Counted from the stretch's first letter, positions 1 through 8,591 are shown. The stretch is 64,000 bases of DNA from Peribacillus deserti (GCF_002863585.1 NZ_PGUY01000001.1:1-64000), one strand, 5' to 3'. Program-made: numbers and translations. Notes: a model not told the origin generated them from the sequence alone.

Positions 1-64
1 CTTGCATGTATTAGGCACGCCGCCAGCGTTCGTCCTGAGCCAGGATCAAACTCTCCGAAGAATG
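1..64 (-). rRNA. 16S ribosomal RNA, 5' end only
   Basis: The reverse complement holds the universal 16S start, GAGTTTGATCCTGGCTCAG followed by GACGAACGCTGGCGGCGTG. The gene runs off the left edge of the window, so only about the first 64 bases are present. The 5' boundary is approximate and was set by analogy with the Bacillus 16S start (..CGGAGAGTTTGATC). The neighbouring ygxA-ygzB-perR block is what flanks the rrnD operon in B. subtilis, which supports this being the head of an rRNA operon. Confidence 0.95.
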
Positions 65-240
65 TTTGTGATGCACAGGATGTGCAAACATCGGCGTTGT
101 CACAGGACGTGACAATCTTAGCCGATGATCCTTTAAGCTCGTAAGTTTAAAACTTGTTTTATTTTCTCATAGAGAAAATATCTGGCGTCTTGTTTCGTTC
201 AGTTTTCAAAGAGCACTTACTTGCAAACACGCTCGTTTTA
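65..240 (-). promoter_or_regulatory. rRNA operon leader with boxA and two nested hairpins
   Basis: On the minus strand the leader carries the Bacillus rrn boxA-like antitermination sequence TGCTCTTTGAAAA (203-215). Between boxA and the 16S start lie an outer stem CATCGGC/GCCGATG (89-95 with 121-127) enclosing TTGTCAC/GTGACAA (97-115), and then a separate short stem TGCACA/TGTGCA (72-86). Pairing upstream of 16S is expected, because leader and trailer pair to form the RNase III processing stalk, but the small CACAGGA-loop hairpins are extra. Confidence 0.7.
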
Positions 241-252
241 AGCGACTTTATA

Positions 253-282
253 ATCTTACCACATCTGCTTTTGAGATGTCAA
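253..282 (-). promoter_or_regulatory. rRNA promoter, proximal (P2-like)
   Basis: The minus strand reads TTGACA (282-277), an 18-bp spacer, then TAAGAT (258-253), about 190 bp before the 16S gene and just before boxA. A consensus -35 and tandem placement with a second promoter are normal for Bacillus rRNA operons. Confidence 0.75.
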
Positions 283-346
283 TAAGTTTTCTAAAAAAGT
301 TTTTCGCCGCTTGCGAAAACTTAAGTGTCTCGCAGCGACGTATATA

Positions 347-375
347 AATATAACACCATATAACTAATGGGTCAA
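347..375 (-). promoter_or_regulatory. rRNA promoter, distal (P1-like)
   Basis: The minus strand reads TTGACC (375-370), 17 bp, then TATATT (352-347). It lies about 95 bp upstream of the proximal promoter, giving the tandem P1/P2 layout typical of Bacillus rrn operons. Confidence 0.7.
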
Positions 376-411
376 TACTAAAAAAGCTTTTTTAAGATAA
401 TTTTTTTATGT

Positions 412-1304
412 TCATAATTGTTCCTGCATAACACAGTAATATCGGTGGAAAATTCCCTGCCCTTTTGTTTCTACTTTCTCTACTTGTATGACATTTTTCT
501 CAACAAGATATTCTAAAAGAACCTCCAGGTCAACGGAATAATACTTAAGGTCTGGATGCTGGCTTAATTCAGATATAGACCAATATCCATCCTTGCCATT
601 TAATATATCTACAATATGCTGTGAACCTAATTGCGTTCTTGAATGGATTAAAAATTCACTGGCTAAGAATAAAAGTTCAAGTCTCTTCTCAAGCGATTCA
701 TGACTGGTTACTAATTCTTCATATAGTTTAAATATCTCTGGCCTTATCATCCTTACCTGATTCCACACAGTTACTTCTGGATAGAAGCCTTGGTCGATAA
801 TTTCAAGTCTGGCCAAATGATGTAATGAGTGAACAATATGATTATATGCATCGAGGAAATGTCCGTTTTCAAAAAAGGATTTCCCATCTAGATACCTTCT
901 AATCAATTTGGCGAATTCCACACCCATTTTTACTTTTCTCCCATAGAAGGGGAATTCGTGCAGTTCTTTTTTAGACGTTCAAAGTATTCATTTCTGTCAA
1001 AGACTATTTTCCCACTAAAGATCCATTCAAAGATTTTCCGGTTTGAACCAAGAAGTATCCATTCCTCAAGCTGTGATTGGTGGACAATATGCAGGGCTGC
1101 TTTTTGGTCCCTATAAATGTAGTGCTTAATAGAGACTGCTTCTTCTGCTTCATTTACAACAGTAAGTAATATATAGTCAAAACTGTCCGTGGATGAAACG
1201 TCATTGGGTTTTTTCTCAATAAGCAAAACTCCCATGGTTGATGGCCAGCTTGCTCTTTCCTGATAAATAGGCCGAAGTATATCTTCCATTCTTAACTCCT
1301 CCAA
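412..1304 (-). pseudogene. ygxA: YgxA nucleotidyltransferase-like protein, split by a -1 frameshift
   Basis: Two minus-strand reading frames, 1304-930 (124 aa) and 927-412 (171 aa), together give a YgxA-like protein of about 300 residues, the usual single-ORF size. YgxA is a nucleotidyltransferase-fold protein of unknown role encoded beside ygzB, perR and an rrn operon, exactly as here. The first frame ends ..RLKKNCTNSPSMGEK. Shifting -1 inside CTA-AAA-AAG gives ..RLKKELHEFPFYGRKVKMGVEFAKL, which runs uninterrupted into the second frame. The junction is a run of six A; seven A would restore one ORF. It may be a real deletion, a sequencing error or programmed frameshifting, since A-AAA-AAG is in the correct phase. 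The second frame has a weak GGGAG upstream of its ATG at 927, so reinitiation is also possible. Confidence 0.75.
966..972 (-). other. A-AAA-AAG slippery heptamer at the ygxA frame break
   Basis: In the zero frame the codons are CGT(977) CTA AAA AAG(968-966) AAC. The heptamer A-AAA-AAG has the phase used for -1 slippage in E. coli dnaX. A -1 slip makes GAA at 966 the next codon, and this frame is open to 412. No strong stimulatory stem-loop is evident downstream; only a weak CCC..GGG pairing is seen. Confidence 0.5.
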
Positions 1305-1438
1305 AAAAGCTTTATTGCGCTTTTTATGATTGATGATGATCCCTCATAATTTCATTCGATAAAAACATCCGGATTCCTGTATTAAATTTATTTCAGTCAG
1401 CTTATTTATGATATAGTTAATTATCGGGAGGGACAACT

Positions 1439-1804
1439 ATGGCTAAATATTCAAATAAAATAAATAAAATTCGTACTTTTGCTTTGAGTTTAATCTTTAT
1501 TGGTTTCATTGTCATGTATGGAGGAATCTTTTTTAGAAAATCCCCGCTTTTAATGACTATTTTCATGGTGCTGGGTCTTCTATTCATTATAGCTAGTACA
1601 GTTGTTTATTTCTGGATTGGTATGCTCTCCACAAAAACCGTTCAAGTACGCTGCCCGAATTGCGGAAAAGTGACAAAGATTCTTGGAAGAGTGGATATGT
1701 GTATGTATTGTAACGAGCCTCTAACTTTGGACAAGAGTCTTGAAGGACAGGACTTTGATGAAAAGTATAATAAGAAACAAAAAACGCATAAGGTACAATC
1801 GTAA
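1439..1804 (+). CDS. ygzB: YgzB, UPF0295 membrane protein with zinc ribbon
   Basis: The 121-residue protein has two hydrophobic segments (about residues 12-32 and 37-60) and then a soluble tail with two Cys pairs, CPNCGK and CMYCNE, as in a zinc ribbon. Length, topology and position between ygxA and perR match the UPF0295 family member YgzB; its function is unknown. The start has a good ribosome site (GGGAGGGAC before ATG). It is divergent from ygxA and convergent with perR. Confidence 0.88.
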   Translation: MAKYSNKINKIRTFALSLIFIGFIVMYGGIFFRKSPLLMTIFMVLGLLFIIASTVVYFWIGMLSTKTVQVRCPNCGKVTKILGRVDMCMYCNEPLTLDKSLEGQDFDEKYNKKQKTHKVQS

Positions 1805-1830
1805 GCCGGCCCACAACCGGCATTTTTTTT
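1805..1830 (+). terminator. Intrinsic terminator after ygzB
   Basis: GCCGG and CCGGC arms with a 7-base loop (1805-1821) are followed by a run of eight T. It starts right at the ygzB stop codon. Confidence 0.8.
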
Positions 1831-1878
1831 ACAAAAAAAAAAAGACCCGCCCGTTACGACAGATCTAGTGGATTTACA

Positions 1879-2322
1879 TTAATGAGCCTCTTTAGCAGAG
1901 CATTCAGCACATGTACCGTATACTTCTAACCGGTGGCTGTGAACCTTGAAGCCTGCTACATGCGAAGCTAGATGTTCTACCTCATCCAGTCCCGGGTAAT
2001 GAAAGTCCACAATTTTGTTGCAGTTCTGGCAGATTACGTGGTAGTGGTCTGTAGTTACAAAATCAAATCTGCTTGAGGAATCTCCGTACGTCAGCTCTTT
2101 AACTAAACCAACTTCACGAAATACACGCAAATTATTATAAACGGTGGCAACACTCATATTTGGAAACTTGCCTTCTAATGCTTTATAGATATCGTCGGCA
2201 GTTGGATGTGTCATCGCATTAATAAGATACTCAAGTATCGCATGACGTTGCGGAGTAATTCTGACCCCAGTTTCCTTTAAGGCATCTAATGCTTCCTTCA
2301 ATTGACTATGGGACACCGCCAT
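1879..2322 (-). CDS. perR: Peroxide-responsive repressor PerR
   Basis: This 147-residue Fur-family regulator has a winged-helix N-terminal half and a metal-binding dimerisation half. The regulatory Fe/Mn site of PerR is intact: H39, D87, H93, H95 and D106. The structural zinc site is C98/C101 and C138/C141. Asp rather than Glu at residue 106 favours PerR over Fur. PerR represses peroxide-defence and iron genes until metal-catalysed histidine oxidation releases it. The gene has its own Per box and promoter just upstream, indicating autoregulation. Possible targets in the window include the PfeT-like ATPase near 62.6 kb. Its position beside ygzB and ygxA matches B. subtilis. Confidence 0.95.
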   Translation of the reverse strand: MAVSHSQLKEALDALKETGVRITPQRHAILEYLINAMTHPTADDIYKALEGKFPNMSVATVYNNLRVFREVGLVKELTYGDSSSRFDFVTTDHYHVICQNCNKIVDFHYPGLDEVEHLASHVAGFKVHSHRLEVYGTCAECSAKEAH

Positions 2323-2355
2323 GCACCTCTCTTCTAAATAGGATTTATTTTCAAA

Positions 2356-2370
2356 TTATAATGTTTATAA
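2356..2370. promoter_or_regulatory. Per box (PerR operator) upstream of perR
   Basis: TTATAATGTTTATAA differs from the Per box consensus TTATAATNATTATAA at one position and is a near-perfect inverted repeat. It lies just downstream of the perR -10 element, where bound repressor would block initiation. Confidence 0.85.
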
Positions 2371-2372
2371 AT

Positions 2373-2402
2373 AGTGTACATGGAATTTCGCACTTTTGTC
2401 AA
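2373..2402 (-). promoter_or_regulatory. perR promoter
   Basis: The minus strand has TTGACA (2402-2397), an 18-bp spacer and TACACT (2378-2373). The Per box begins three bases past the -10, covering the transcription start. Confidence 0.7.
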
Positions 2403-2476
2403 CATTCTTCACTGCTGTCAAGGGTTCAGCCTTCTCTGTCATTCTATTCAGATGCTTTCAAAAAATACGGCTTTTC

Positions 2477-3028
2477 TTATTCTTCATGTAAATTCAGCTC
2501 TGGTTGATTTAATTTATAATTCACATATCTAGCCGCTACAAACAGGAAATCAGATAGACGGTTTAAATAGGATAAAACCATAGGATTTACTCCTTCACCT
2601 ATTTCTACTGCATTACGCTCGGCTCTTCTTGAAATCGTGCGTGCCAGATGCAGCGCTGCGCCTGCAGGATGCCCCCCGGGAAGAATAAAATTGGAAAGCG
2701 GAGTTAATTCATTCTCCATTTGATCGATCGCTCCTTCAAGCTGATCAACATGACCTTTTTCCAGTTTCCAATTCACTTTTTTACCCGCAGGCGTTGCCAA
2801 TTCAGCGCCAACGTGGAAAAGGGCTGTTTGTATAAAGTGGAAGGTTTTTAGTATATCCTCTTTCCCGCTGAATTCTTCATCTTTTAAATGGCTTATTCCG
2901 AGTCCGATGGCAGAATTAGCTTCATCACACGTCCCATAAGCCTCAACCCTAATATCCGTCTTGCTCACTCTTTGGCCGTAAATGAGCGAAGTAGTCCCCT
3001 TATCGCCTGTTTTCGTATAAATCTTCAT
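2477..3028 (-). CDS. Cob(I)alamin adenosyltransferase, PduO type
   Basis: The protein is about 183 residues from the ATG at 3028. It transfers the adenosyl group of ATP to cob(I)alamin to make coenzyme B12. PduO/MMAB-family signatures are present: N-terminal KTGDKGTTSL (ATP loop), VEAYGTCDEANSAIG, and a C-terminal helix with ARTISRRAER. The open frame extends nine codons upstream, but AAGGGGC before ATG 3028 and the universal MKIYTKTGDKG start favour the shorter form. It follows the 2-hydroxyacid dehydrogenase by 4 bp, so the two are probably cotranscribed. B. subtilis has a homologue (YvqK) at another locus. Confidence 0.9.
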   Translation of the reverse strand: MKIYTKTGDKGTTSLIYGQRVSKTDIRVEAYGTCDEANSAIGLGISHLKDEEFSGKEDILKTFHFIQTALFHVGAELATPAGKKVNWKLEKGHVDQLEGAIDQMENELTPLSNFILPGGHPAGAALHLARTISRRAERNAVEIGEGVNPMVLSYLNRLSDFLFVAARYVNYKLNQPELNLHEE

Positions 3029-3032
3029 GGTT

Positions 3033-3986
3033 TTAGTAGCCCCTTTCCAGATCAATTAAGTTTTGAAATCCATCAGTACGCCTTAAATATGTATCTAAAT
3101 TACTTTCAAAAATCTCCATCGCCTTGGGCAGATAATTTTTAGATATACTGGAGATATGAGGAGAAATCGTCACGTTGTCCATGTCCCAATAAGGATGATC
3201 TACAGGTAAGGGCTCCTCGTGAAATACATCCAGTATTGCATGTGAAATCTGACTGTGATTAAGTGCTTTTAAAAGAACACTTTCTTTTACCAGGTCTCCC
3301 CTGCCGATGTTAATAAAAATACTGGAGCTTTTCATTCTTCTAAAATGATCTTCTGTCAGCAGGTTTCTAGTTTCTACTGTGCTTGGAAGGATCGAAACAA
3401 TATAATCTCCCTCCCCAAGAACAGATAATAAATGATCCATTTTGTAGACTTTATCAATATAATCAACAACTTTGCCGCTCTTATTTACTCCTATTGTGTG
3501 CATCCCAAACGCATTAGCTAATCTTGCAATTTCAGTTCCAATTGCGCCAGCCCCGATGATCAGCATAGTTTTGCCATAAAGCTCTCCGAATTCATAGTTT
3601 CTGTTCCATCTGTGTTCTTTTTCCTGCTCCCTCAGTTCTCTCATTTTCTTTTCAACTTCAAGAATTCTCCCGATGGTATATTCCGCCATAGGGATTTTAT
3701 GTATACCCCTTGCATTGGTGACCAGAATATCCCTTTCTTTTATGGCAGCAAGAGGCATTTTTTCTAACCCGGCAGAAACGACCATAATCCATCTCAGATT
3801 GTCCGCATGTACGATATGCGAGTCATTCAAATCCTCACCATAAGTAACCAATATTTCACATTGAGGCATGATGAGTTCGTCAGCTTCAAGAGCTTTTTGA
3901 AAGTGGAAAGTTACTTCAGGATATTTTTTCTGCAATTGCTCCTGCAGATGATCAGGAGGTGTAAAAGTAAATTGAATGAGCATCAT
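3033..3986 (-). CDS. D-2-hydroxyacid dehydrogenase family protein
   Basis: This 317-residue NAD(P)-dependent dehydrogenase of the D-isomer-specific 2-hydroxyacid family has the Rossmann motif GAGAIG near residue 150. The catalytic triad is visible: Arg in NIGRGDLV, Glu in FHEEPLP and His in ISPHIS. Such enzymes interconvert 2-hydroxy and 2-oxo acids, but the substrate cannot be told from sequence. ATG codons occur at 3986 and 3983 behind GGGGATAG. It probably forms a two-gene unit with the adenosyltransferase downstream; the pairing gives no clear metabolic clue. A mosaic of repeats lies immediately upstream. Confidence 0.85.
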   Translation of the reverse strand: MMLIQFTFTPPDHLQEQLQKKYPEVTFHFQKALEADELIMPQCEILVTYGEDLNDSHIVHADNLRWIMVVSAGLEKMPLAAIKERDILVTNARGIHKIPMAEYTIGRILEVEKKMRELREQEKEHRWNRNYEFGELYGKTMLIIGAGAIGTEIARLANAFGMHTIGVNKSGKVVDYIDKVYKMDHLLSVLGEGDYIVSILPSTVETRNLLTEDHFRRMKSSSIFINIGRGDLVKESVLLKALNHSQISHAILDVFHEEPLPVDHPYWDMDNVTISPHISSISKNYLPKAMEIFESNLDTYLRRTDGFQNLIDLERGY

Positions 3987-4153
3987 CTATCCCCGCTTAC
4001 TTATTTTTTGGCTGTTTTCGCAAACTTTGCTGCTATTAAACAAGAGGTTGATTGGAGCGCAAGGCATGCTCGCGGACCTTAGGGGCGGGCGGTGAGCCTC
4101 CTCGTCTTCGCCTGCGGGGTCTCACCTGACAGAAAAGCGGAAGCGCCTTGTTC

Positions 4154-4301
4154 AGACCCGGTAAAGAAGACTTGCTGAGTGGCAAGCGTTAGCGAAGACA
4201 GAAGCATAGTCGCACTTATGCGTTAGCCAAGCATAAGACAAGCGGGCCGTGGAAAGCGGTTTTCCTTTCCATGGACCGATTGGCTTATGACTCGAGGGTC
4301 T
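4154..4301 (+). repeat. Repeat B, first copy inserted in element A
   Basis: This ~148-bp unit starts AGACCCGG and ends GAGGGTCT, so its ends are inverted. It contains AGAAGACTTGCTGA, ACTTATGCGTTAGCC, AGCATAAGAC and GGCTTATGACTCGAG. It is similar along its whole length to 4434-4580. It is flanked by GAAAAGCGGAAGCGCC and GGCGCTGGAGCCGGAC, which are shared with the repeat-B family elsewhere in the window. Confidence 0.75.
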
Positions 4302-4433
4302 AGGCGCTGGAGCCGGACAAAGCCCGCTGCTCCCGCACCGAAAAGCGGAAAGCGGTGCCTGCCCAACATATAAATATTAAACGCTCAGTGAAAATCCCAA
4401 TAGATATAAAATTCTAAACAAATTGGGAGGCAG

Positions 4434-4580
4434 AGACCCGATAAAGAAGACTTGCTGACTGGCGAACGACAGTGAAGACAGAAGCTTAGTCGCACTTATG
4501 CGTCAGCCAAGCATAAGACGAGCCGGCTGTGGGGAGCGCTTTTCTCCGCATGGACGGATCGGCTTATGACTCGAGGGTCT
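4434..4580 (+). repeat. Repeat B, second copy inserted in element A
   Basis: This 147-bp direct duplicate of 4154-4301 has the same AGACCC/GGGTCT ends and scattered substitutions. Differences between the copies include paired changes in the central hairpin (GGAAAGCGGTTTTCC versus GGGGAGCGCTTTTCTCC), suggesting that the stem is maintained. Confidence 0.75.
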
Positions 4581-4740
4581 CAGCTTGTAGCTGGATCAAG
4601 GAGTCTCGAACCTTACGCTCCAACCAACCTGTTTTAACAATAGGTTGATATAACAAAACTTACTAAAAACAACAATCTTTTTTAGAAAAAGATCCTATTT
4701 TTTAATTATAGTGTATCACGTGCAAATGGAAAAAACGGTA

Positions 4741-4765
4741 AAAAAAAGCGGGCCGTATTGGCCCG
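4741..4765 (-). terminator. Intrinsic terminator downstream of the aminopeptidase gene
   Basis: On the minus strand CGGGCC and GGCCCG arms with a 5-base loop (4765-4749) are followed by a GC pair and seven T. It lies about 100 bp past the stop of the M29 aminopeptidase gene. Confidence 0.75.
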
Positions 4766-4864
4766 AAAAGTATTTCCTGAGGAGGTATTCCTGTTAAAAG
4801 GATATGCAGATATTGTCTTTTTGAGTGGACAAATACCCTCTTTCCTTAAAATAGGCTTCAATAT

Positions 4865-5974
4865 TTACAATAACCGCTCAGGATTCAGCCCCTCAAGCTC
4901 ACGAAGGACGAACAAACCATCTTTACGAATCAGTACGTCATCAAAATAAATTTCTCCGCCTCCGTATTCAGGCCGCTGAATGAGGACCATATCCCAGTGG
5001 ATGGAAGAGCGGTTTCCATTATCCGCATCTTCATAAGCCTCACCTGGAGTAAAATGCAGACTGCCGCAGATTTTTTCGTCAAACAGGATGTCTCCCATCG
5101 GTTCTTTAATCATCGGATTTACTCCTATTGCAAATTCACCTATAAAACGGGAGCCTTCATCTGTGTCAAATATTTGATTGATTTTTTCAGTTTGGTCTGA
5201 AACAGCTTCGACAATTTTTCCATTTTTGAACGTTAACGTCACATTTCTGAATGTTGTCCCATGATACGGACAAGGGGTGTTAAAGGAGATTTTCCCATTC
5301 ACGCTCTCCTTGACAGGAGCTGTAAATACCTCCCCATCTGGAATATTATTTTCTCCAGCACAGGTAACCGAAGGAATATCTTTTATGGAAAAAGAAAGAT
5401 CCGTTCCCGGCGACACCAGTCGTACTTTATCCGTCCGATCCATTAATGCTTTCAATGGCTGCATTGCTTCGTGCATCTTTTTATAATCAACTGTACAAAC
5501 ATCAAGAAGATAATCTTCAAACCTTCTTGTACTCATACCCGCTTTTTGAGCAAGGCCCTTGGTTGGGTAGTTCAGTAGAACCCATCTTCTGTTATTCACA
5601 TAGAAGAATGTAGCGGGCTTCATAATTTCACCGCGGATCCGATGTTTTTCCGCAGGAATGTCACTCAGTTCCGCGTCATTTTCTTCTCCAATCACCACGA
5701 TTACCGCGTCAACATCTTCATACTTTTTCATCATCCAGGCCGCCTGTGTTTCCAGCTGTTCCCTCGAGCAGCCCATAGATAAATGCTTGCTTACCTCTTC
5801 ATCAATCAATTCGACATACGGAAAGGCGCCCAGCCTGTATGCCCCATCGATCAGCTCGGTGATCAAAGGCTGAGCGGTCACACTCCCCCTAATTAACACG
5901 CGTTCCTTCTCTTTAATGGTTACCGAATGTGTCAGCAGCAGCTCTGCCAGTTTGGTTAAGCGTGAATCTCTCAT
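4865..5974 (-). CDS. Aminopeptidase, M29 (thermophilic) family
   Basis: At 369 residues this has the normal length of the M29/AmpS/aminopeptidase T family, dinuclear-metal exopeptidases of the cytoplasm. Recognisable blocks are the C-terminal metal-ligand regions: IGEFAIGVNP, GSLHFTPGEAYEDA and NRSSIHWDMVL, which supply Glu, His and Asp ligands. The start ATG at 5974 follows GGGAGAAACT. It lies 19 bp downstream of the bcp gene on the same strand, so transcription may be shared. No such gene sits here in B. subtilis, so it is an insertion relative to the perR-ygaF order. Confidence 0.88.
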   Translation of the reverse strand: MRDSRLTKLAELLLTHSVTIKEKERVLIRGSVTAQPLITELIDGAYRLGAFPYVELIDEEVSKHLSMGCSREQLETQAAWMMKKYEDVDAVIVVIGEENDAELSDIPAEKHRIRGEIMKPATFFYVNNRRWVLLNYPTKGLAQKAGMSTRRFEDYLLDVCTVDYKKMHEAMQPLKALMDRTDKVRLVSPGTDLSFSIKDIPSVTCAGENNIPDGEVFTAPVKESVNGKISFNTPCPYHGTTFRNVTLTFKNGKIVEAVSDQTEKINQIFDTDEGSRFIGEFAIGVNPMIKEPMGDILFDEKICGSLHFTPGEAYEDADNGNRSSIHWDMVLIQRPEYGGGEIYFDDVLIRKDGLFVLRELEGLNPERLL

Positions 5975-5993
5975 AGTTTCTCCCTGCTCCCGT

Positions 5994-6461
5994 CTATAAA
6001 TTTTCTTTTATGTATTGCAGGGCGTTGTCTACATGCCCTTGAACTTTAACCTTTCTCCACTCTTTTACAATCTTTCCTTCTTTATTAATAATGAAAGTGG
6101 AGCGCTCTATGCCCATATATTCTTTGCCAAAGTTCTTTTTAAGTTTCCATACATCATAAGCTTTGGCTGCTTCATTTTTCTCATCTGCCAAAAGTAGAAA
6201 AGGAAGGCCATACTTTTCTATGAATTTCTCATGCCGGCCGACCGGGTCGGGACTAATTCCAAGGATGACCGTATCAAGCTTTCCGAATTCATCATGCCTG
6301 TCCCGGAAATCACAAGCCTCGGTCGTACAGCCTGGAGTCATGTCCTTTGGATAGAAATATAAGACGACATTTTTTCCGGTGAAGTCTGAAAGACTCACCT
6401 TTCTTCCGTCATTCGCTTCTAATGTAAAGTCAGGTGCTTGAATGTCAGTTTTTATTTCCAA
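5994..6461 (-). CDS. ygaF: Thioredoxin-dependent thiol peroxidase, Bcp family (YgaF)
   Basis: This AhpC/TSA-fold peroxiredoxin reduces hydroperoxides using thioredoxin. The peroxidatic and resolving cysteines are C45 and C50 in TPGCTTEACDFRD, the CX4C arrangement of Bcp enzymes. I place the start at TTG 6461 (156 aa) rather than the in-frame ATG at 6476, because GGGGGT sits 7 bp before the TTG and the ATG has no ribosome site. It lies near perR, as ygaF does in B. subtilis, and fits a peroxide-defence context. No Per box was seen directly upstream. Confidence 0.92.
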   Translation of the reverse strand: MEIKTDIQAPDFTLEANDGRKVSLSDFTGKNVVLYFYPKDMTPGCTTEACDFRDRHDEFGKLDTVILGISPDPVGRHEKFIEKYGLPFLLLADEKNEAAKAYDVWKLKKNFGKEYMGIERSTFIINKEGKIVKEWRKVKVQGHVDNALQYIKENL

Positions 6462-6570
6462 AATGATTACCCCCATTAAAAATTCGCATTAAACCTCTAA
6501 ATAGAGCCTATGTAAGCGTACCCAAATCCTGAAGTTTTCACAACTGATTTTAAAAAACTGAATATAAAAG

Positions 6571-6984
6571 TTATCGTTTATCAGGCGGCTCCATATAAAA
6601 GACGCTTCTCACCACAAACGCCGCAGGCAATGTATATCCTATAAAAGCCTGGACAGCGGCAATCATGCGGCCTATCCCTACAGGCGATAGATCTCCGTAC
6701 CCTACTGAAAAGAAGGTTATGGAACTAAAATAAATAGCTGTCTGCAGTTTATAAAAATAGGTCCCCTGAAGATGTTGTCCCATTTCAAGCAACACTGTAT
6801 AGTTTTCCAGCTCTAAAAGCAAGTAAATCATTCCAAATCCAATAGTAACAGTGCTATACAATAAAGCCAGCCATAGAAAATTTCTTAGAGTTAAATGTCT
6901 GTCTATCATATGAAGAGGGGAAAACAGACTTTTAAGGCTCAAAATCATACAAAAAATAACGGGAATTAAAAAATAATAGATCAT
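6571..6984 (-). CDS. Two-TM potassium channel family protein
   Basis: The 137-residue protein has hydrophobic segments near residues 1-18, 35-58 and 105-128, and a pore loop with the K+ selectivity filter SVGYGD preceded by an amphipathic pore helix (AIYFSSITFF). This matches the Ion_trans_2/KcsA-type pore module. There is no C-terminal RCK/TrkA-N domain, so no ligand-sensing part is visible. It may form tetrameric K+ channels; the physiological role is unknown. It lies between bcp and gsaB with no equivalent at this place in B. subtilis. Confidence 0.82.
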   Translation of the reverse strand: MIYYFLIPVIFCMILSLKSLFSPLHMIDRHLTLRNFLWLALLYSTVTIGFGMIYLLLELENYTVLLEMGQHLQGTYFYKLQTAIYFSSITFFSVGYGDLSPVGIGRMIAAVQAFIGYTLPAAFVVRSVFYMEPPDKR

Positions 6985-7135
6985 TCTATTCTCATCCTTG
7001 CGGGCATTTTATTAATATGTACGACCATCTATGGCGAGATATTCATATTTGGCAAATTAAGCCTGATACATTATCCTGTCTCCTCTATTGCCAAAGTGCT
7101 AAAATAAATGAGAAACAGTAAATCTGGAGGATATT

Positions 7136-8431
7136 ATGAATTTCACTAAATCAGAACAATTACATATTGAAGCACAAGAACATATAGTAGGAGGCGTCAA
7201 CAGCCCGTCCCGGTCCTATAAAGCCGTTGGGGGCGGCTCGCCGGTTGCCATGGAAAAGGCAAAGGGCGCCTACTTCTGGGATGTAGACGGAAATAAATAT
7301 ATTGATTATCTGGCTGCATACGGACCGATTATTACCGGCCATGCGCACCCTCATATAACGAAAGCAATTACGACGGCAGCAGAAACTGGAGTATTGTATG
7401 GTACTCCCACACCGCATGAAGTAACCTTTGCAAAAATGCTCAAAGAAGCAATGCCAGGACTCGAAAAGGTCCGTTTTGTAAACTCTGGGACTGAAGCAGT
7501 TATGACAACAATCCGCGTTGCACGTGCTTACACTGGAAGAGACAAGATTATTAAATTTGCCGGCTGCTACCACGGACATTCTGATCTTGTACTGGTTGCT
7601 GCAGGGTCCGGTCCATCAACATTAGGCACTCCGGATTCTGCTGGTGTACCTAAAAGCATTGCAAAAGAAGTAATAACGGTTCCATTTAATGAGATTGAAC
7701 CGTTAAAGGAAGCCCTTGATAAATGGGGAGACGAAATTGCTGCAATTCTTGTCGAACCTATTGTCGGTAACTTTGGGATTGTAGAGCCAAAGCCAGGATT
7801 CCTCGAAAAAGTGAATGAACTTGTCCATGCCGCAGGCGGTCTCGTAATATATGATGAAGTTATTACTGCATTCAGATTTATGTATGGAGGCGCACAAGAC
7901 CTGCTTGGCGTCCAGCCGGATATAACTGCACTAGGCAAAATTATCGGCGGAGGACTTCCTATAGGTGCCTATGGAGGCAGGAAAGAAATTATGGAAAAAG
8001 TAGCCCCGCTTGGCCCTGCATACCAGGCTGGGACAATGGCCGGCAACCCTGCTTCCATGCTGTCCGGAATCGCATGCCTGGAAGTGTTAAAAGAAGAGGG
8101 GGTTTACGAGGAATTAGATCGTCTCGGCGCTCTTTTAGAGGATGGAATTCAACAAGCGGCAGAAAAATACAATATTTCCGTTACTATTAACCGCTTGAAA
8201 GGCGCTCTTACCCTTTACTTTACAGATGAGAAGGTTGAAAACTATGAGCAGGCGGAAAATACAGATGGCGAAATGTTCGCGAAGTTTTTCAAACTGATGC
8301 TGGAGCAGGGAATTAATTTGGCCCCTTCCAAATACGAGGCATGGTTTCTCACAACCGCACATACCGATACAGATGTTTCTGAAACAATAAAAGCGGTTGA
8401 ACATGCATTCTCTACCCTGTCACAACAATAA
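7136..8431 (+). CDS. gsaB: Glutamate-1-semialdehyde 2,1-aminomutase GsaB
   Basis: This 431-residue fold-type I PLP enzyme converts glutamate-1-semialdehyde to 5-aminolevulinate, the first committed heme precursor. Features include [20 protein letters not shown] (phosphate-binding region), the cofactor Asp in IYDEVI and the Schiff-base Lys in [20 protein letters not shown] precedes the ATG. Synteny with the perR region identifies it as GsaB, the B. subtilis paralogue of HemL, which sits apart from the hem operon. It is transcribed alone and is followed by a terminator. Confidence 0.93.
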   Translation: MNFTKSEQLHIEAQEHIVGGVNSPSRSYKAVGGGSPVAMEKAKGAYFWDVDGNKYIDYLAAYGPIITGHAHPHITKAITTAAETGVLYGTPTPHEVTFAKMLKEAMPGLEKVRFVNSGTEAVMTTIRVARAYTGRDKIIKFAGCYHGHSDLVLVAAGSGPSTLGTPDSAGVPKSIAKEVITVPFNEIEPLKEALDKWGDEIAAILVEPIVGNFGIVEPKPGFLEKVNELVHAAGGLVIYDEVITAFRFMYGGAQDLLGVQPDITALGKIIGGGLPIGAYGGRKEIMEKVAPLGPAYQAGTMAGNPASMLSGIACLEVLKEEGVYEELDRLGALLEDGIQQAAEKYNISVTINRLKGALTLYFTDEKVENYEQAENTDGEMFAKFFKLMLEQGINLAPSKYEAWFLTTAHTDTDVSETIKAVEHAFSTLSQQ

Positions 8432-8469
8432 ATAAATGTATATTCATACATGTAACATACATTTATTAC

Positions 8470-8494
8470 GCTTCTCTGCGGGGAAGCTTTTTTT
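8470..8494 (+). terminator. Intrinsic terminator after gsaB
   Basis: GCTTC and GAAGC arms (8470-8487) are followed by a run of seven T. It lies 39 bp past the gsaB stop. Confidence 0.75.
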
Positions 8495-8591
8495 ATTCTA
8501 ATACAACTTGAAAGCGTTTACAAAGCACTTTTTCACATTATTAAGCTTCCTTATTCCATTTCATCTCTTTATTCAGAATGATGCATAATAA

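Larger units (their letters stand above)
4010..4695 (+). repeat. MITE-like element A, copy 1, interrupted twice by repeat family B
   Basis: The ends are GGCTGTTTTCGCAAAC (4010) and ..GAAAAAGATCC (4695), matching copies at 18.3, 49.2 and 53.2 kb. Unlike those ~220-bp copies it spans 686 bp. The A sequence is present in three pieces: about 4010-4128, 4323-4338 (CCCGCTGCTCCCGCA) and 4595-4695 (GGAGTCTCG..). Joining them restores the uninterrupted order seen in copy 2. The two gaps hold repeat-B sequence. No coding sequence is supported anywhere between 3987 and 4864. Confidence 0.8.

Noticed and set aside
927-930. Reading the two ygxA frames as two separate genes
   Set aside because: The residues between the frames, read in the -1 frame, continue the family sequence without a gap, and the combined length equals one YgxA.
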